This document shows, one piece after another, positions 28,001 through 36,350 of a stretch of DNA of 64,000 bases. The notes under the pieces were generated by a model, which saw only the letters and a program-made list of their open reading frames with translations, searched no databases and had not been told where the DNA came from. The stretch is taken from assembly GCF_008329965.1 (NCBI RefSeq), contig NZ_CP036150.1, positions 1,984,001-2,048,000 on the forward strand, written 5' to 3'. The position numbers were made by a program, and so were the translations under genes. The stretch is from Oceanispirochaeta crateris (lineage in GTDB: Bacteria; Spirochaetota; Spirochaetia; DSM-2461). The stretch's first letter is position 1; each line of letters starts with the position of its first letter.

Positions 28001-28930
28001 CTAATGTATCAGATCTTTAGCAGATGCTACAATATTCTTAACAGAAATACCATTTTTTTCCAATAGATATTCATAGGGTGCAGATTCACCGAACTGATCT
28101 TGAATCCCAATACGCTTCACACGTCCTGATCCCATTTCTGCCACGACTTCACATACGGCGCTTCCCAATCCATTGAGGATATTATGATCTTCGACAGTGA
28201 CAATAAAGCCTATCTCATCTATACATTTTTTGACTGCTTCTACATCCAAAGGTTTAATGGTATGCATATCCAGGAGTCTAACAGAAATGCCCTCTGCTTC
28301 CAGTTCTTCTGCTGCAGCTACAGCACGGGACAATATATCACCATTAGCAATAATGGCAACATCCTTCCCTTCTTTTAATTGAACCGCTTTCCCAATCTTA
28401 AAGGAAGCATTTTCATCATAAATATAGGGAATGGCATCTCTGGTAAAACGAAGATAAACAGGACCATTAAATTCGGCAGCGGCCCGTATCAGTTTTTTTG
28501 CTGAAAAGTAATCGCCGGGCATGATAACTGTCATATTAGGAATAGTCCTGAGTATGCCCATGTCCTCAATAGCCTGATGACTGGCACCGTCGTTTGCTGG
28601 AGTCAATCCACCATGAGAACAGGCAATCTTCACATTCAGTTTTGGATAACAGACTTCCTGACGAATCTGCTCACTCATGCGCATAGAACCGAAAATCGCA
28701 TAGGTCGTAACGAAGGGGATTTTCCCGCATGTTGCTAGACCGGCAGCAACACCACAGGCATTTTGCTCAGCGATTCCCACATTCACATGCTGCTTAGGTA
28801 ATACTTCAGCAAACTCAACTGTCTTGCAGGATTTACCGATGTCTGCATCAATTACATAGATATTTGGATTTTCTTTTCCTAAAGCCAGGATTTCTTCGCC
28901 ATAGGCTTCTCTTGTTGCTCGTCCTTTCAT
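28001..28930 (-). CDS. Transketolase, C-terminal subunit
   Basis: 309 residues covering the pyrimidine-binding and C-terminal domains of a split transketolase. The conserved Glu that activates thiamine diphosphate is in NVGIAEQNACG. SHGGLTPANDGASHQAIED carries the conserved phosphate/substrate loop. GMPGDYF-type sequence (VIMPGDYFSAKK) and the end domain TVEDHNILNGLG follow. Its ATG overlaps the stop of the N-terminal subunit (TAATG), so the two are coupled at equal amounts. See the N-subunit entry for function. Confidence 0.92.
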   Translation of the reverse strand: MKGRATREAYGEEILALGKENPNIYVIDADIGKSCKTVEFAEVLPKQHVNVGIAEQNACGVAAGLATCGKIPFVTTYAIFGSMRMSEQIRQEVCYPKLNVKIACSHGGLTPANDGASHQAIEDMGILRTIPNMTVIMPGDYFSAKKLIRAAAEFNGPVYLRFTRDAIPYIYDENASFKIGKAVQLKEGKDVAIIANGDILSRAVAAAEELEAEGISVRLLDMHTIKPLDVEAVKKCIDEIGFIVTVEDHNILNGLGSAVCEVVAEMGSGRVKRIGIQDQFGESAPYEYLLEKNGISVKNIVASAKDLIH

Positions 28931-29763
28931 TATACCATTGCCTCCACTTCGGTCAGAGCCTGTTTAAACTGTTCATCATTGGGTGCCATGCCGTGCCACA
29001 TCACCACATTTTCCATAAAGGAAACTCCTTTTCCTTTCACACACTTTCCAACAATCACCTTGGGTATTCCATTTTTGCTATTCCGGACTTTGTCAAAAGC
29101 ATCGACAATCTCTTCCATAGCGTGTCCGTCGATCCCCATGGCCTCACAACCAAAAGCTTCAAATTTCTTTTTCAAGTCACCTGTAGGCATGACCACATCA
29201 CAGGTATTATCATTCTGCAAGTTGTTATTATCCACAATGAGAATTAAATTATCCAACTTATATTTGACAGCGGTCATAACGGCTTCCCATATCTGACCTT
29301 CATCACACTCTCCATCTCCAACTAGACAAAAAACTCGATAATCACGCCCATCCCGTTTAGCTGCAATAGCCATTCCAACAGCTGTAGAAAATCCTTGTCC
29401 TAGAGATCCGGTTGAGATATCCACACCGGGACATACTTTCATATCCGGATGTCCCTGCAGAATAGACCCCTGTTTTCTTAAAGTAAAAATCGTCTCATAG
29501 GGAAAATACTCTCTCAGAGCCAGAGCAGAGTAAAGAATGGGACAAACATGCCCTTTAGAAAGGACAAAACGATCTCTGTCAATCCAACGAGGCTCCTCTG
29601 GCCTGATATTTAATTCATCAAAATAAAGGGCTGCCATGAAATCGGCTGCTGACAGTGAACCACCAGGATGACCAGATTGGGCACCATGAATCATGGTTAA
29701 TGCAGTTTTCCTTAATTCTTTGGCTTTCTCTTTTAGGAAGACCACTTTTTCTTTTTTATTCAT
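28930..29763 (-). CDS. Transketolase, N-terminal subunit
   Basis: 277 residues forming the thiamine diphosphate-binding half. SGHPGGSLSAADF, DRFVLSKGHVCPILY, GSLGQGFSTAVGMA and GDGECDEGQIWEA with VDNNNLQ 20-odd residues later are the TPP/metal-binding motifs. With the C subunit it would transfer a two-carbon ketol unit between sugars. Split transketolases are common in dedicated catabolic clusters rather than in the central pentose phosphate pathway. Here it is linked to a tripartite transporter, two TIM-barrel isomerases and a hydroxypyruvate-type reductase. A paralogous pair lies at 51633-53374. Confidence 0.92.
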   Translation of the reverse strand: MNKKEKVVFLKEKAKELRKTALTMIHGAQSGHPGGSLSAADFMAALYFDELNIRPEEPRWIDRDRFVLSKGHVCPILYSALALREYFPYETIFTLRKQGSILQGHPDMKVCPGVDISTGSLGQGFSTAVGMAIAAKRDGRDYRVFCLVGDGECDEGQIWEAVMTAVKYKLDNLILIVDNNNLQNDNTCDVVMPTGDLKKKFEAFGCEAMGIDGHAMEEIVDAFDKVRNSKNGIPKVIVGKCVKGKGVSFMENVVMWHGMAPNDEQFKQALTEVEAMV

Positions 29764-29883
29764 TTAATCCTTCTCCTAACAATCCGTAAATGAATTGTCT
29801 TTTTTAATACAATGATCGATACAGAGCTTTCTATCTTTTTTTATTGCTCCCCCTTATCTGAAGGAGCTAGGTAAGGTTGAAAC

Positions 29884-31434
29884 TCAGGACTGGGCGTTCC
29901 TATTATTCTTTTTAAAATGTGAAATAAATTGCTCTTTTACAGTCTTTTGAAACCTCTGAAAGGCGGGAATCTGCCCAAGGATCAACAGAACAATCACAAT
30001 AAAAAGAACCAAAGAAACGGGTCTTGTCAGGACGGGTAGAAAGCTTCCTTTTGAAACCATCAACGCTCTTCTGAGGTTTGAATCGCACATATCTCCCAGG
30101 ATGACACCTATGATAAGAGGGGCAATCGGATACTTCATCTCCGTGAGGAAGTAGGCAATAATGCCGATGGGAAGCATAAGAAATAGATTAAAAACTCTTG
30201 TTCCCAAAGCATAAGAACCAATGATGCACAATACGGCGATGACAGGCATAAACAAGGATGTGGGAATCCTCAAAACCTTAACAACCTGCTTTGCCAGGAG
30301 GATACCGCAAATCCACATAGCTACCGAAGCAAGTAACAAAATTGCCGTAATATCCAAAATAAATGTTGGATTATCGATATTTAACATGGGACCAGGCTGT
30401 ATACCATGGAGCATCAAGGCACCCAGAAGCATAGCCGCAGGAGGACTTCCGGGGATTCCAAGATTCAGTAAAGGAATCATGGCTCCACCGATACAGGCAT
30501 TATTCGCTGTCTCAGTTGAAATTACGGCTTCAACAGAACCTTTTCCATACTCTTCAGGGTGTTTACTAACCTTTTTAGCCGTACCGTAAGAAACCCACCC
30601 GGCAATGTCTTCACCAATTCCAGGAACAGCTCCAATCCCGACCCCGATGAGAGATGATCGTATGATCGTAGGAATGTTTTGCCCGATGGTTTTAAAATCC
30701 GGCAGTATTTTCTTGAATTTCTGTGTCTCTCCAATCTTAAAATTATCCCGAAGAGACTGGATAATTTGAGGGATTCCAAAGGCTCCTATTAAAACTGGCA
30801 CCAGGTCCAATCCGCCTTCCAAATCACTCATTCCAAAGGTATAGCGTGGAAAGAACTGCAGCTTATCCCGGCCGATAGTAGCAAGGAAAAGACCGATGAA
30901 ACCGGCGATCCAACCCTTATAGACCAAATCCTGACTGGTCAGGGTTCCACTTATAATAATTCCAAACATGGCCAAAAGGAAAAACTCAAAGGAGGTAAAC
31001 TCCAAAGCCAGTGCAGATATGATAGGTGAAAGCAACACTACAAAAATCATACCTATGAATGTTCCGATGGCCGAAGATGTCGTGGTCAATCCCAAGGCTC
31101 TGCCCGCCTGGCCCTTACAGGCTAGAGGATAACCATCTAAAGCAGTGGCTGCAGAGGCGGCAGTCCCGGGAATATTGACAAGAATCGAAGTGTAGCTTCC
31201 ACCATAAACACCTCCGACATAAATCCCCATCAATGCCACCATGGCCGTTGAATGATCCATTCCATAGGTCAAAGTTGTTAACAGAGCAACTCCTAAAGTG
31301 GCTGTAAGTCCAGGAGTCGCACCGAATATGATACCCATGATAACCGAGCCGAAAAGGATCAACATAGTCATAGGGTTTAGCATCATAGCGCCTATATTAG
31401 TAAAAAATATTTGTAATGGTTCCAGAAAACCCAT
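29884..31434 (-). CDS. tctA: Tripartite tricarboxylate transporter large permease TctA
   Basis: 516 residues, about 11-12 membrane helices. TctA family signatures: GSVIMGIIFGATPGLTATLG near the start, YVGGVYGGSYTSILVNIPGT, GIGAVPGIGEDIAGWVSYG and GIPGSPPAAMLLGALMLHGI. With TctB it forms the proton- or sodium-driven channel for organic acids delivered by TctC. The ATG follows AAGGAAG. It lies 12 bp after tctB. The 120-bp gap to the transketolase gene has no clear terminator. Confidence 0.95.
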   Translation of the reverse strand: MGFLEPLQIFFTNIGAMMLNPMTMLILFGSVIMGIIFGATPGLTATLGVALLTTLTYGMDHSTAMVALMGIYVGGVYGGSYTSILVNIPGTAASAATALDGYPLACKGQAGRALGLTTTSSAIGTFIGMIFVVLLSPIISALALEFTSFEFFLLAMFGIIISGTLTSQDLVYKGWIAGFIGLFLATIGRDKLQFFPRYTFGMSDLEGGLDLVPVLIGAFGIPQIIQSLRDNFKIGETQKFKKILPDFKTIGQNIPTIIRSSLIGVGIGAVPGIGEDIAGWVSYGTAKKVSKHPEEYGKGSVEAVISTETANNACIGGAMIPLLNLGIPGSPPAAMLLGALMLHGIQPGPMLNIDNPTFILDITAILLLASVAMWICGILLAKQVVKVLRIPTSLFMPVIAVLCIIGSYALGTRVFNLFLMLPIGIIAYFLTEMKYPIAPLIIGVILGDMCDSNLRRALMVSKGSFLPVLTRPVSLVLFIVIVLLILGQIPAFQRFQKTVKEQFISHFKKNNRNAQS

Positions 31435-31446
31435 AATTTATCTTCC

Positions 31447-32193
31447 TTATCGAATGGTGTAGTAGATGAGGTTCATCAGTTTAATAATTCCGCCTTCCAC
31501 AGGAAGGGGAACCAGCAGAAAATACCGGAACAAGGGGCATAGTGCCAGAGGTACAAAAACTGAAACAAGAGTAACTTGGCGGAATATTTTTGAAGGGATT
31601 TCCAGTTTTTTTCCGATGACCCGGCTTAAGATATTTAAATAAACCAGGAATAGAAGTATGAGGATATCCATATTGTATTTAAGGATTCCCTTCAAGACAG
31701 CATCCAGACCTGTGGCGATCAGAACTATAAAAATCAGACACACAACTAAATAGTGCCTAGTGATTTTTTTTCTGATGACTTCATTATCTGCATAAAAAGC
31801 CGAACAGACAAAGAACAGAAAAAGGGCCAGACTTAAATAAAAATCAATTCGAGGAATATACAGATAGATGAGTGAAGCAAAGCCCAGCACAATAGTGAAA
31901 ATCCTTTTGGTTTTTTCACTTACTTGAATGCTTTTGGTATGTTTTACACCCTCAATAAATGAAGAAGCTCCTCCGGTTTTAACTGAATTGATCAGAAGAA
32001 TCATTCCTAAAAAAAGGATTCCCCCTCCAATGAACAGTGGCAGAAGAGCCGGTGAAACATACCAGGTGCTCTGAACTCCCCCATAGGACTCTTTCATAGG
32101 CATTTTAAAGGCTTCAGTCAACTCCCACAGCCCAAACAGCAGCAAAATGATGCTTGTAATAAAATCGTATTGACGAAGCTTCTTTTCTTCCAT
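31447..32193 (-). CDS. tctB: Tripartite tricarboxylate transporter small subunit, TctB family
   Basis: About 248 residues, larger than most TctB proteins (150-170), with around six hydrophobic segments (ITSIILLLFGLWELTEAFKM at the N terminus). The start is ATG 32191-32193 with AAAGGAAATG upstream; the frame is open further but without a ribosome site. Identification rests on position between tctC and tctA plus the hydropathy pattern; sequence conservation in TctB is low. The gap to tctC holds a 42-nt tandem hairpin repeat. Confidence 0.8.
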   Translation of the reverse strand: MEEKKLRQYDFITSIILLLFGLWELTEAFKMPMKESYGGVQSTWYVSPALLPLFIGGGILFLGMILLINSVKTGGASSFIEGVKHTKSIQVSEKTKRIFTIVLGFASLIYLYIPRIDFYLSLALFLFFVCSAFYADNEVIRKKITRHYLVVCLIFIVLIATGLDAVLKGILKYNMDILILLFLVYLNILSRVIGKKLEIPSKIFRQVTLVSVFVPLALCPLFRYFLLVPLPVEGGIIKLMNLIYYTIR

Positions 32194-32243
32194 TATTACA
32201 TTTCCTTTTAACAATAACGTACACATACAATGTGGGAACAATC

Positions 32244-32409
32244 ACCGGGACTGGATGACAGCCCCGGTTGCATGGGCGAGCAGCAAACGAAGTTTGCGAC
32301 CAGCCCCGGACGCATGGGCGAGCAGCAAACGAAGTTTGCGACCAACCCCGGACGCATGGGCGAGCAGCAGAGTCATCTGCGGCCAGCCCCGGTTTTGGAT
32401 CAAAGATCC
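32244..32409 (-). repeat. Tandem 42-nt hairpin repeat array between tctC and tctB
   Basis: Three head-to-tail units (32261-32302, 32303-32344, 32345-32385) plus partial ends. Units 1 and 2 contain GCAAAC-GAA-GTTTGC. Unit 3 has GCAGA-GTCA-TCTGC at the same place, where an A-T pair became G-C, preserving the stem. Extra stems are ACCGGG/CCCGGT (32244-32249, 32263-32268) and GGATC-AAA-GATCC (32397-32409). In the tctC-tctB mRNA this would be a series of hairpins just after the binding-protein gene. They would plausibly protect tctC mRNA or limit read-through. The unit length of 42 bases keeps a false reading frame open on the plus strand. Confidence 0.85.
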
Positions 32410-32421
32410 CCTTTAACTAAA

Positions 32422-33426
32422 TTACAGTTTTTCGATTCCCAAGGATGCAGGATCTACTTTGGCAGCACCCAGTTCTTTCAGGGTCCAACCAAAATTGGAT
32501 TCAAGATTATCGAATACTTTGTTTGCTTTTTCGCCGTAAGCACCAGACAGAATGTAAAAGTTTTCTTTACCAAAGTTAATCACGGCATCAGAGTTCATTG
32601 CCACAGTAAAAGCATTTCTCAATTTGATTTTGATTGATTCATCAGCGGTTTTCTTGATTGCAAAACCGATAGCCTGAGAAATAGGCAGATATTCACTTAA
32701 AGAAGGAAAGGCTGTAAATGCTGTTGGAATTGTTTTTCCAGCCAGTGTGAAATCATCGGGAACGAGCATTCCTAGCGGTTTTAATTTTCCACCACGAATC
32801 AACTGTGCCTGTTCTGCTGCAGAAGTTACAACTACAGAGATTTCTCCAGTCATGGCAGCATTCTGTGCAGGAGCAGATCCATCATAAGGAATATAGTTAA
32901 ACTTGGCTCCTGTACCATTCATAAGGGCTAATAGGTTCAGGTGGTGAATAGATCCAGCTCCACTTGCACCAGCACGGATTGATCCAGGATTGGCCTTTGC
33001 AGCTGAAATTAATTCTTCTATCGTATTGTAGGGTGCATCGGGTGTAACTGATACGATATCAGGAGATCCACCAATGATAAAAAAGTCCCAAACATTCATT
33101 CTTTCAGGAAATCCGCCCATAACTGCAGAGGTTACACAAGATTCAGAAAGACCACAGATTGTATAACCATCGTCTTCTTTACTGAATGCATCGCTCATAC
33201 CTACAGAACCGGCAACTCCACCAGGTTTGTTAACAACATTGATATTAACACCAAGCTCTTTTGCCATTTCTGCCATTACAACCCGGTTACATGTATCGGT
33301 ACCACCACCGGCTCCCCATACCAGAATGTTTGTAATATCTCTTTCAGGATATTCCCCCTGACCCTCTGCAAAGACCAATCCGGACAGTGCAGCAAGACAA
33401 AGAACCAGTACAAATAGTTTCTTCAT
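32422..33426 (-). CDS. tctC: Tripartite tricarboxylate transporter periplasmic binding protein TctC
   Basis: 334 residues. The signal peptide is MKKLFVLVLCLAALSGLVFA. The mature protein starts EGQGEYPERDITNILVWGAG, with GGTDT followed later by NVVNKPGG-type sequence (NVNVVNKPGGVAGSVG reads as NVVNKPGG in this protein) and GASGAGSIHHLNLLALM, typical of the Bug/TctC family. These proteins clamp carboxylated ligands such as citrate, glutarate or sugar acids. The ligand is unknown. An intercistronic hairpin (33449-33468) lies just upstream of its ribosome site and a hairpin array just downstream. Confidence 0.92.
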   Translation of the reverse strand: MKKLFVLVLCLAALSGLVFAEGQGEYPERDITNILVWGAGGGTDTCNRVVMAEMAKELGVNINVVNKPGGVAGSVGMSDAFSKEDDGYTICGLSESCVTSAVMGGFPERMNVWDFFIIGGSPDIVSVTPDAPYNTIEELISAAKANPGSIRAGASGAGSIHHLNLLALMNGTGAKFNYIPYDGSAPAQNAAMTGEISVVVTSAAEQAQLIRGGKLKPLGMLVPDDFTLAGKTIPTAFTAFPSLSEYLPISQAIGFAIKKTADESIKIKLRNAFTVAMNSDAVINFGKENFYILSGAYGEKANKVFDNLESNFGWTLKELGAAKVDPASLGIEKL

Positions 33427-33448
33427 TTAAAACTCCTTTCATATATTC

Positions 33449-33468
33449 ACAGACCCATACGGGTCTGT
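33449..33468 (-). other. Hairpin in the leader of tctC
   Basis: ACAGACCC (33449-33456) and GGGTCTGT (33461-33468) form an 8-bp stem with a 4-base loop, between the isomerase stop and the tctC ribosome site. No T-run follows. It may be an mRNA processing or stabilising structure. Confidence 0.6.
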
Positions 33469-33517
33469 AGATTGCTTTTTGATTTGATCCCCTGCCTTCA
33501 TGGCAGAAGATCCAACT

Positions 33518-34492
33518 TTATTTTTTAAAGAACACCTCATTTTCGAGGAATTTCCAGTTTTTAACAAAATCACTCTGATTCAAAAGTTTTGTTAATTCTT
33601 GCAGATCAAGAGTATCAAGGAGGTCCCACATTTTTGTCGTCCATCTGGCGTTGGCTTCAAAGCACTCCTTGATATCAACTCTGGTTGGAGATGTATCAGA
33701 AGTTAAATAATCACTGTAACCATATCGTTTTACATAATACACAAACTCCAGATATTCCTGAAAATGTCGTGTTCCAGCCATATAATCCCAGTCCCAACGA
33801 CCATCATTATCATTGATATGTATGTAGTATGGAAAGGGGCTGTCTGCTACCAGACACAAAGCCTCAGCCGGTGTTTCTCCACCGTAAATGGAGTGTCCAA
33901 AATCCAGAGTAACCCCAACGTTCTTATTCCCAATATCATTCAAGAGGCAAAGAGCTTTCGCAGAATTATCAATAAAACAGCGTCCCCGGATCTCATTGGG
34001 TTTGTACTCAATAAACAGTGGTATCTCAGGTTTATAGGCACCGGCTTCTTCCAAACAGGCCACCATCCTCTTCCAAGAAGTTGAGTAATCAGATTGAAAA
34101 CTATATTCATAACCATCCCCCAGAGGACAGCATTGAACTTTGTCTGCTCCAACTTCAGCAGCAAAATCTTTGGCTTCCTTGATAAATCGTACAGCTTTAT
34201 CACGAACGGCCTTATCCGGATGAGAAATACTGCCATTTATGAAGTCATCATCTTTTTTAATATTCACATTCACAGCAGCCATATTAAGACTGTATTTTCC
34301 AAGAAGGCTTTTTACCATGGAAGGGTCATTGACCTCATATGGATATACCAACTCTACTCCATCAACATCCTCTAAAGAGTTCATCATCTTAAATTTTTCT
34401 TCCAGAGTTCTTGGGGCATTGTATGACCTGAATCGATCCTGACTTTCCCCGAGAAATCCGGTGATAACGGCATATTTAGGTTTTAGGCTCAT
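33518..34492 (-). CDS. Sugar phosphate isomerase/epimerase family protein (TIM barrel, AP-endonuclease 2 fold)
   Basis: 324 residues. VDGVELVYPYEV, PLFIEYKPNEIR, VGVTLDFGHSIYGGETPAEA and YYIHINDNDG place the metal-binding Glu, Asp/His and His residues expected in xylose-isomerase-like TIM barrels. Such enzymes isomerise or epimerise free sugars, sugar acids or phosphates, usually with a divalent metal. The substrate is unknown. It is the second gene of the Tct/transketolase cluster, 36 bp after a second, shorter member of the same superfamily. Confidence 0.82.
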   Translation of the reverse strand: MSLKPKYAVITGFLGESQDRFRSYNAPRTLEEKFKMMNSLEDVDGVELVYPYEVNDPSMVKSLLGKYSLNMAAVNVNIKKDDDFINGSISHPDKAVRDKAVRFIKEAKDFAAEVGADKVQCCPLGDGYEYSFQSDYSTSWKRMVACLEEAGAYKPEIPLFIEYKPNEIRGRCFIDNSAKALCLLNDIGNKNVGVTLDFGHSIYGGETPAEALCLVADSPFPYYIHINDNDGRWDWDYMAGTRHFQEYLEFVYYVKRYGYSDYLTSDTSPTRVDIKECFEANARWTTKMWDLLDTLDLQELTKLLNQSDFVKNWKFLENEVFFKK

Positions 34493-34528
34493 AAAATTAT
34501 TCTCTCCTTATATCCCTGAAGCAATTCT

Positions 34529-35359
34529 TCATGCAGGGCTGTTTTCATTTACAAAATCCATATTTTTCTTTAGAAATAAAAGGCCTTCTTTATAGGTCTT
34601 TTCTACATTCTCTGGAGGACAAATAATTTCAATGTCCAAAGAGTTCCGATATCCGGCCTCCTCTAATTGTCCAATCAGCCCACCCCATCGGTTTTTCTCA
34701 TAAGTACCTGGGCTGAGGGATAGATTTTCTGTCCCATCATTCTCACACAAATGGGTAGACATCACTCTTGAGAAAATGGACCGATCCAAAGAAAAAGGAT
34801 CGAGACCACTGCATTGGAGATGGCCGGGATCTAGATTTAAACCAACTTGTGGAATCCTTTTTAAGAAGGCAAGATCAGCTCCAAGACTCAAAGGTTGTGG
34901 TTCAAATGCCAGTTTAAGATTATGAGAAGATAAGATTTCCCAGAATCTTATTACTTTCTCATCCAATTGTTTCTGATGAACCTCATCTTCAGCATGGCCA
35001 GCGAATGACGGCAGAGGAATAGTCACAACCGATGTAAGTTCATGCCTTCTGAGTTTTTCACTGATTTCAGCAGCCTCATTTAAACCTGAGTCGGAATAAA
35101 GAGAGCTGGGAGAATCAAAGGAGGACATCAAAAAATGAGCTACAAACTGACTAAAAGTGATTCCCGTCTTTAAAGAATGCTCTTTTAGCTTTAGGCATGC
35201 ATCATCGGTCCATGCAATCAGTTGCTCCGGATGAAAAATTTCCAGCTGCATGGTATCGAAGCCCCAATCTGCCAAGAAGCCCATACTCTCCAATAAATTT
35301 TCAATCTCAAAGTGTGTCCCATATTTGGAAAGATAAAATGCCGGCGATACCCCGATCAA
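34529..35359 (-). CDS. Sugar phosphate isomerase/epimerase family protein (TIM barrel)
   Basis: 276 residues of the same fold as the gene downstream but not a close copy. DTMQLEIFHPEQ, LAFEPQPLSLGAD, VGLNLDPGHLQCSG and MSTHLCENDG supply the metal-site pattern (Glu, Asp-x-x-His, His). The start is TTG 35357-35359 with GGAG six bases upstream; no ATG is available. It is the first gene behind the GntR-type promoter. Two such enzymes in tandem suggest successive isomerisation or epimerisation steps on the imported compound (inference). Confidence 0.78.
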   Translation of the reverse strand: MIGVSPAFYLSKYGTHFEIENLLESMGFLADWGFDTMQLEIFHPEQLIAWTDDACLKLKEHSLKTGITFSQFVAHFLMSSFDSPSSLYSDSGLNEAAEISEKLRRHELTSVVTIPLPSFAGHAEDEVHQKQLDEKVIRFWEILSSHNLKLAFEPQPLSLGADLAFLKRIPQVGLNLDPGHLQCSGLDPFSLDRSIFSRVMSTHLCENDGTENLSLSPGTYEKNRWGGLIGQLEEAGYRNSLDIEIICPPENVEKTYKEGLLFLKKNMDFVNENSPA

Positions 35360-35383
35360 TGTCTACTCCTACCTTCATTATTT

Positions 35384-35391
35384 TGTATACA
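35384..35391. promoter_or_regulatory. GntR-like operator, promoter-proximal copy
   Basis: The core TGTATACA lies within TATTTTGTATACATT (35379-35393), directly downstream of the -10 box. An identical 15-base copy occurs 72 bp upstream (35451-35465). The TTGT-AT-ACA symmetry is typical of GntR/FCD-family sites. Confidence 0.7.
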
Positions 35392-35393
35392 TT

Positions 35394-35423
35394 ATTTTAC
35401 ACACACTATCAAAATACTGTCAA
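35394..35423 (-). promoter_or_regulatory. Promoter of the isomerase/tct/transketolase cluster
   Basis: On the minus strand TTGACA (35418-35423) and TAAAAT (35394-35399) with an 18-base spacer, flanked on both sides by the same operator. It should drive all genes from 35359 down to 27028. Confidence 0.7.
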
Positions 35424-35455
35424 TCTTTATTTTTAAGTTTTTGTTCTATATATTT

Positions 35456-35463
35456 TGTATACA
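35456..35463. promoter_or_regulatory. GntR-like operator, upstream copy
   Basis: Second TATTTTGTATACATT (35451-35465). About seven helical turns separate the two copies, so they face the same side of the DNA. Between here and 35729 I see no gene. Confidence 0.65.
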
Positions 35464-35729
35464 TTGTCATGGGTATTAATAAGTCGTGACTTAGCCAGAT
35501 AGAAAAGGGATTCATAAATGATCGGTTTGTGATTTCCCATATAGTACCGGCAAGATTCCTTAAGCTAGAACAAAGCTTAAATATCAACTTATTGAGTGGG
35601 TATCCCGGATGACCTTTTTCTAGAATACAGGATCACTGTCTACTGGGAGAAATCATATGTTTTGAAAAAGAAGCGTTAAGATAAACTGAATCAATCAAAA
35701 TGAAGCAATTTGAATCGTCATATGAATCA

Positions 35730-36266
35730 TCATAAATCACGGCACATGTCTGCCAGTTTTCTTGTTGTATTCACATTTCGAGTCGTCATTTTACGGTAAG
35801 AACTATGGCTTACAAGTTTAGTAATCCGACTCTTATTGTAATTTTCCTTTTTTATATTCCAGATGAGAACCTCATGAACATGCTTTATTTCTAAATATTG
35901 TTTTTTAATAGGTAAATCATCAAGGAAATTCTCATTGGCAATATCTTCAAACAGGAAGGCAACATATGTCTGCTGAGTTTTATCATTTCGCCAATCATCG
36001 GGTATCGCTTTGGCTATACTCAACATTTCTGGAGCGGTCTTAATAAGGATAGGTATTCTTTGTTTGCATTTTTGATAAATTGTATCTTCAATCAATTGAA
36101 TAAGATCTATTTTGACCGATTCGGATTCGAACAGGGCATTCCCTGAATTAAGATAGGTCTCTACATTTGAAAGCCCCAATTCTTCCAACCAGGTTTTGAG
36201 TTCTTTCATTGAGATCCTAATGGATGTCCCGACATTGATTCCCCGCAATAAAAGAACATATTTCAT
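35730..36266 (-). CDS. DUF1697 family protein
   Basis: 178 residues. The start YVLLLRGINVGTSIRISMKE and GLSNVETYLNSGNALFES are the standard opening of DUF1697 proteins, and the family's usual length matches. No function is established. It appears to be a single gene; the promoter was not identified. Confidence 0.88.
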   Translation of the reverse strand: MKYVLLLRGINVGTSIRISMKELKTWLEELGLSNVETYLNSGNALFESESVKIDLIQLIEDTIYQKCKQRIPILIKTAPEMLSIAKAIPDDWRNDKTQQTYVAFLFEDIANENFLDDLPIKKQYLEIKHVHEVLIWNIKKENYNKSRITKLVSHSSYRKMTTRNVNTTRKLADMCRDL

Positions 36267-36350
36267 TTTGAACCCTCATTTCCTGTCCTTTGAAATTTGA
36301 CTTTTCGAAAGGATCAATGACCTATAATTTTGATCATGCAGAACTGTTTC

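Noticed and set aside
32244-32409. Possible CRISPR array
   Set aside because: Units are directly adjacent with no unique spacers, and there are only three copies.
32230-32637. Plus-strand frame with a repeating 14-residue peptide (MGEQQTKFAT-type)
   Set aside because: It is a by-product of the 42-nt repeat unit (14 codons), opposite and overlapping tctC, with no ribosome site. The hairpin covariation supports an RNA role instead.
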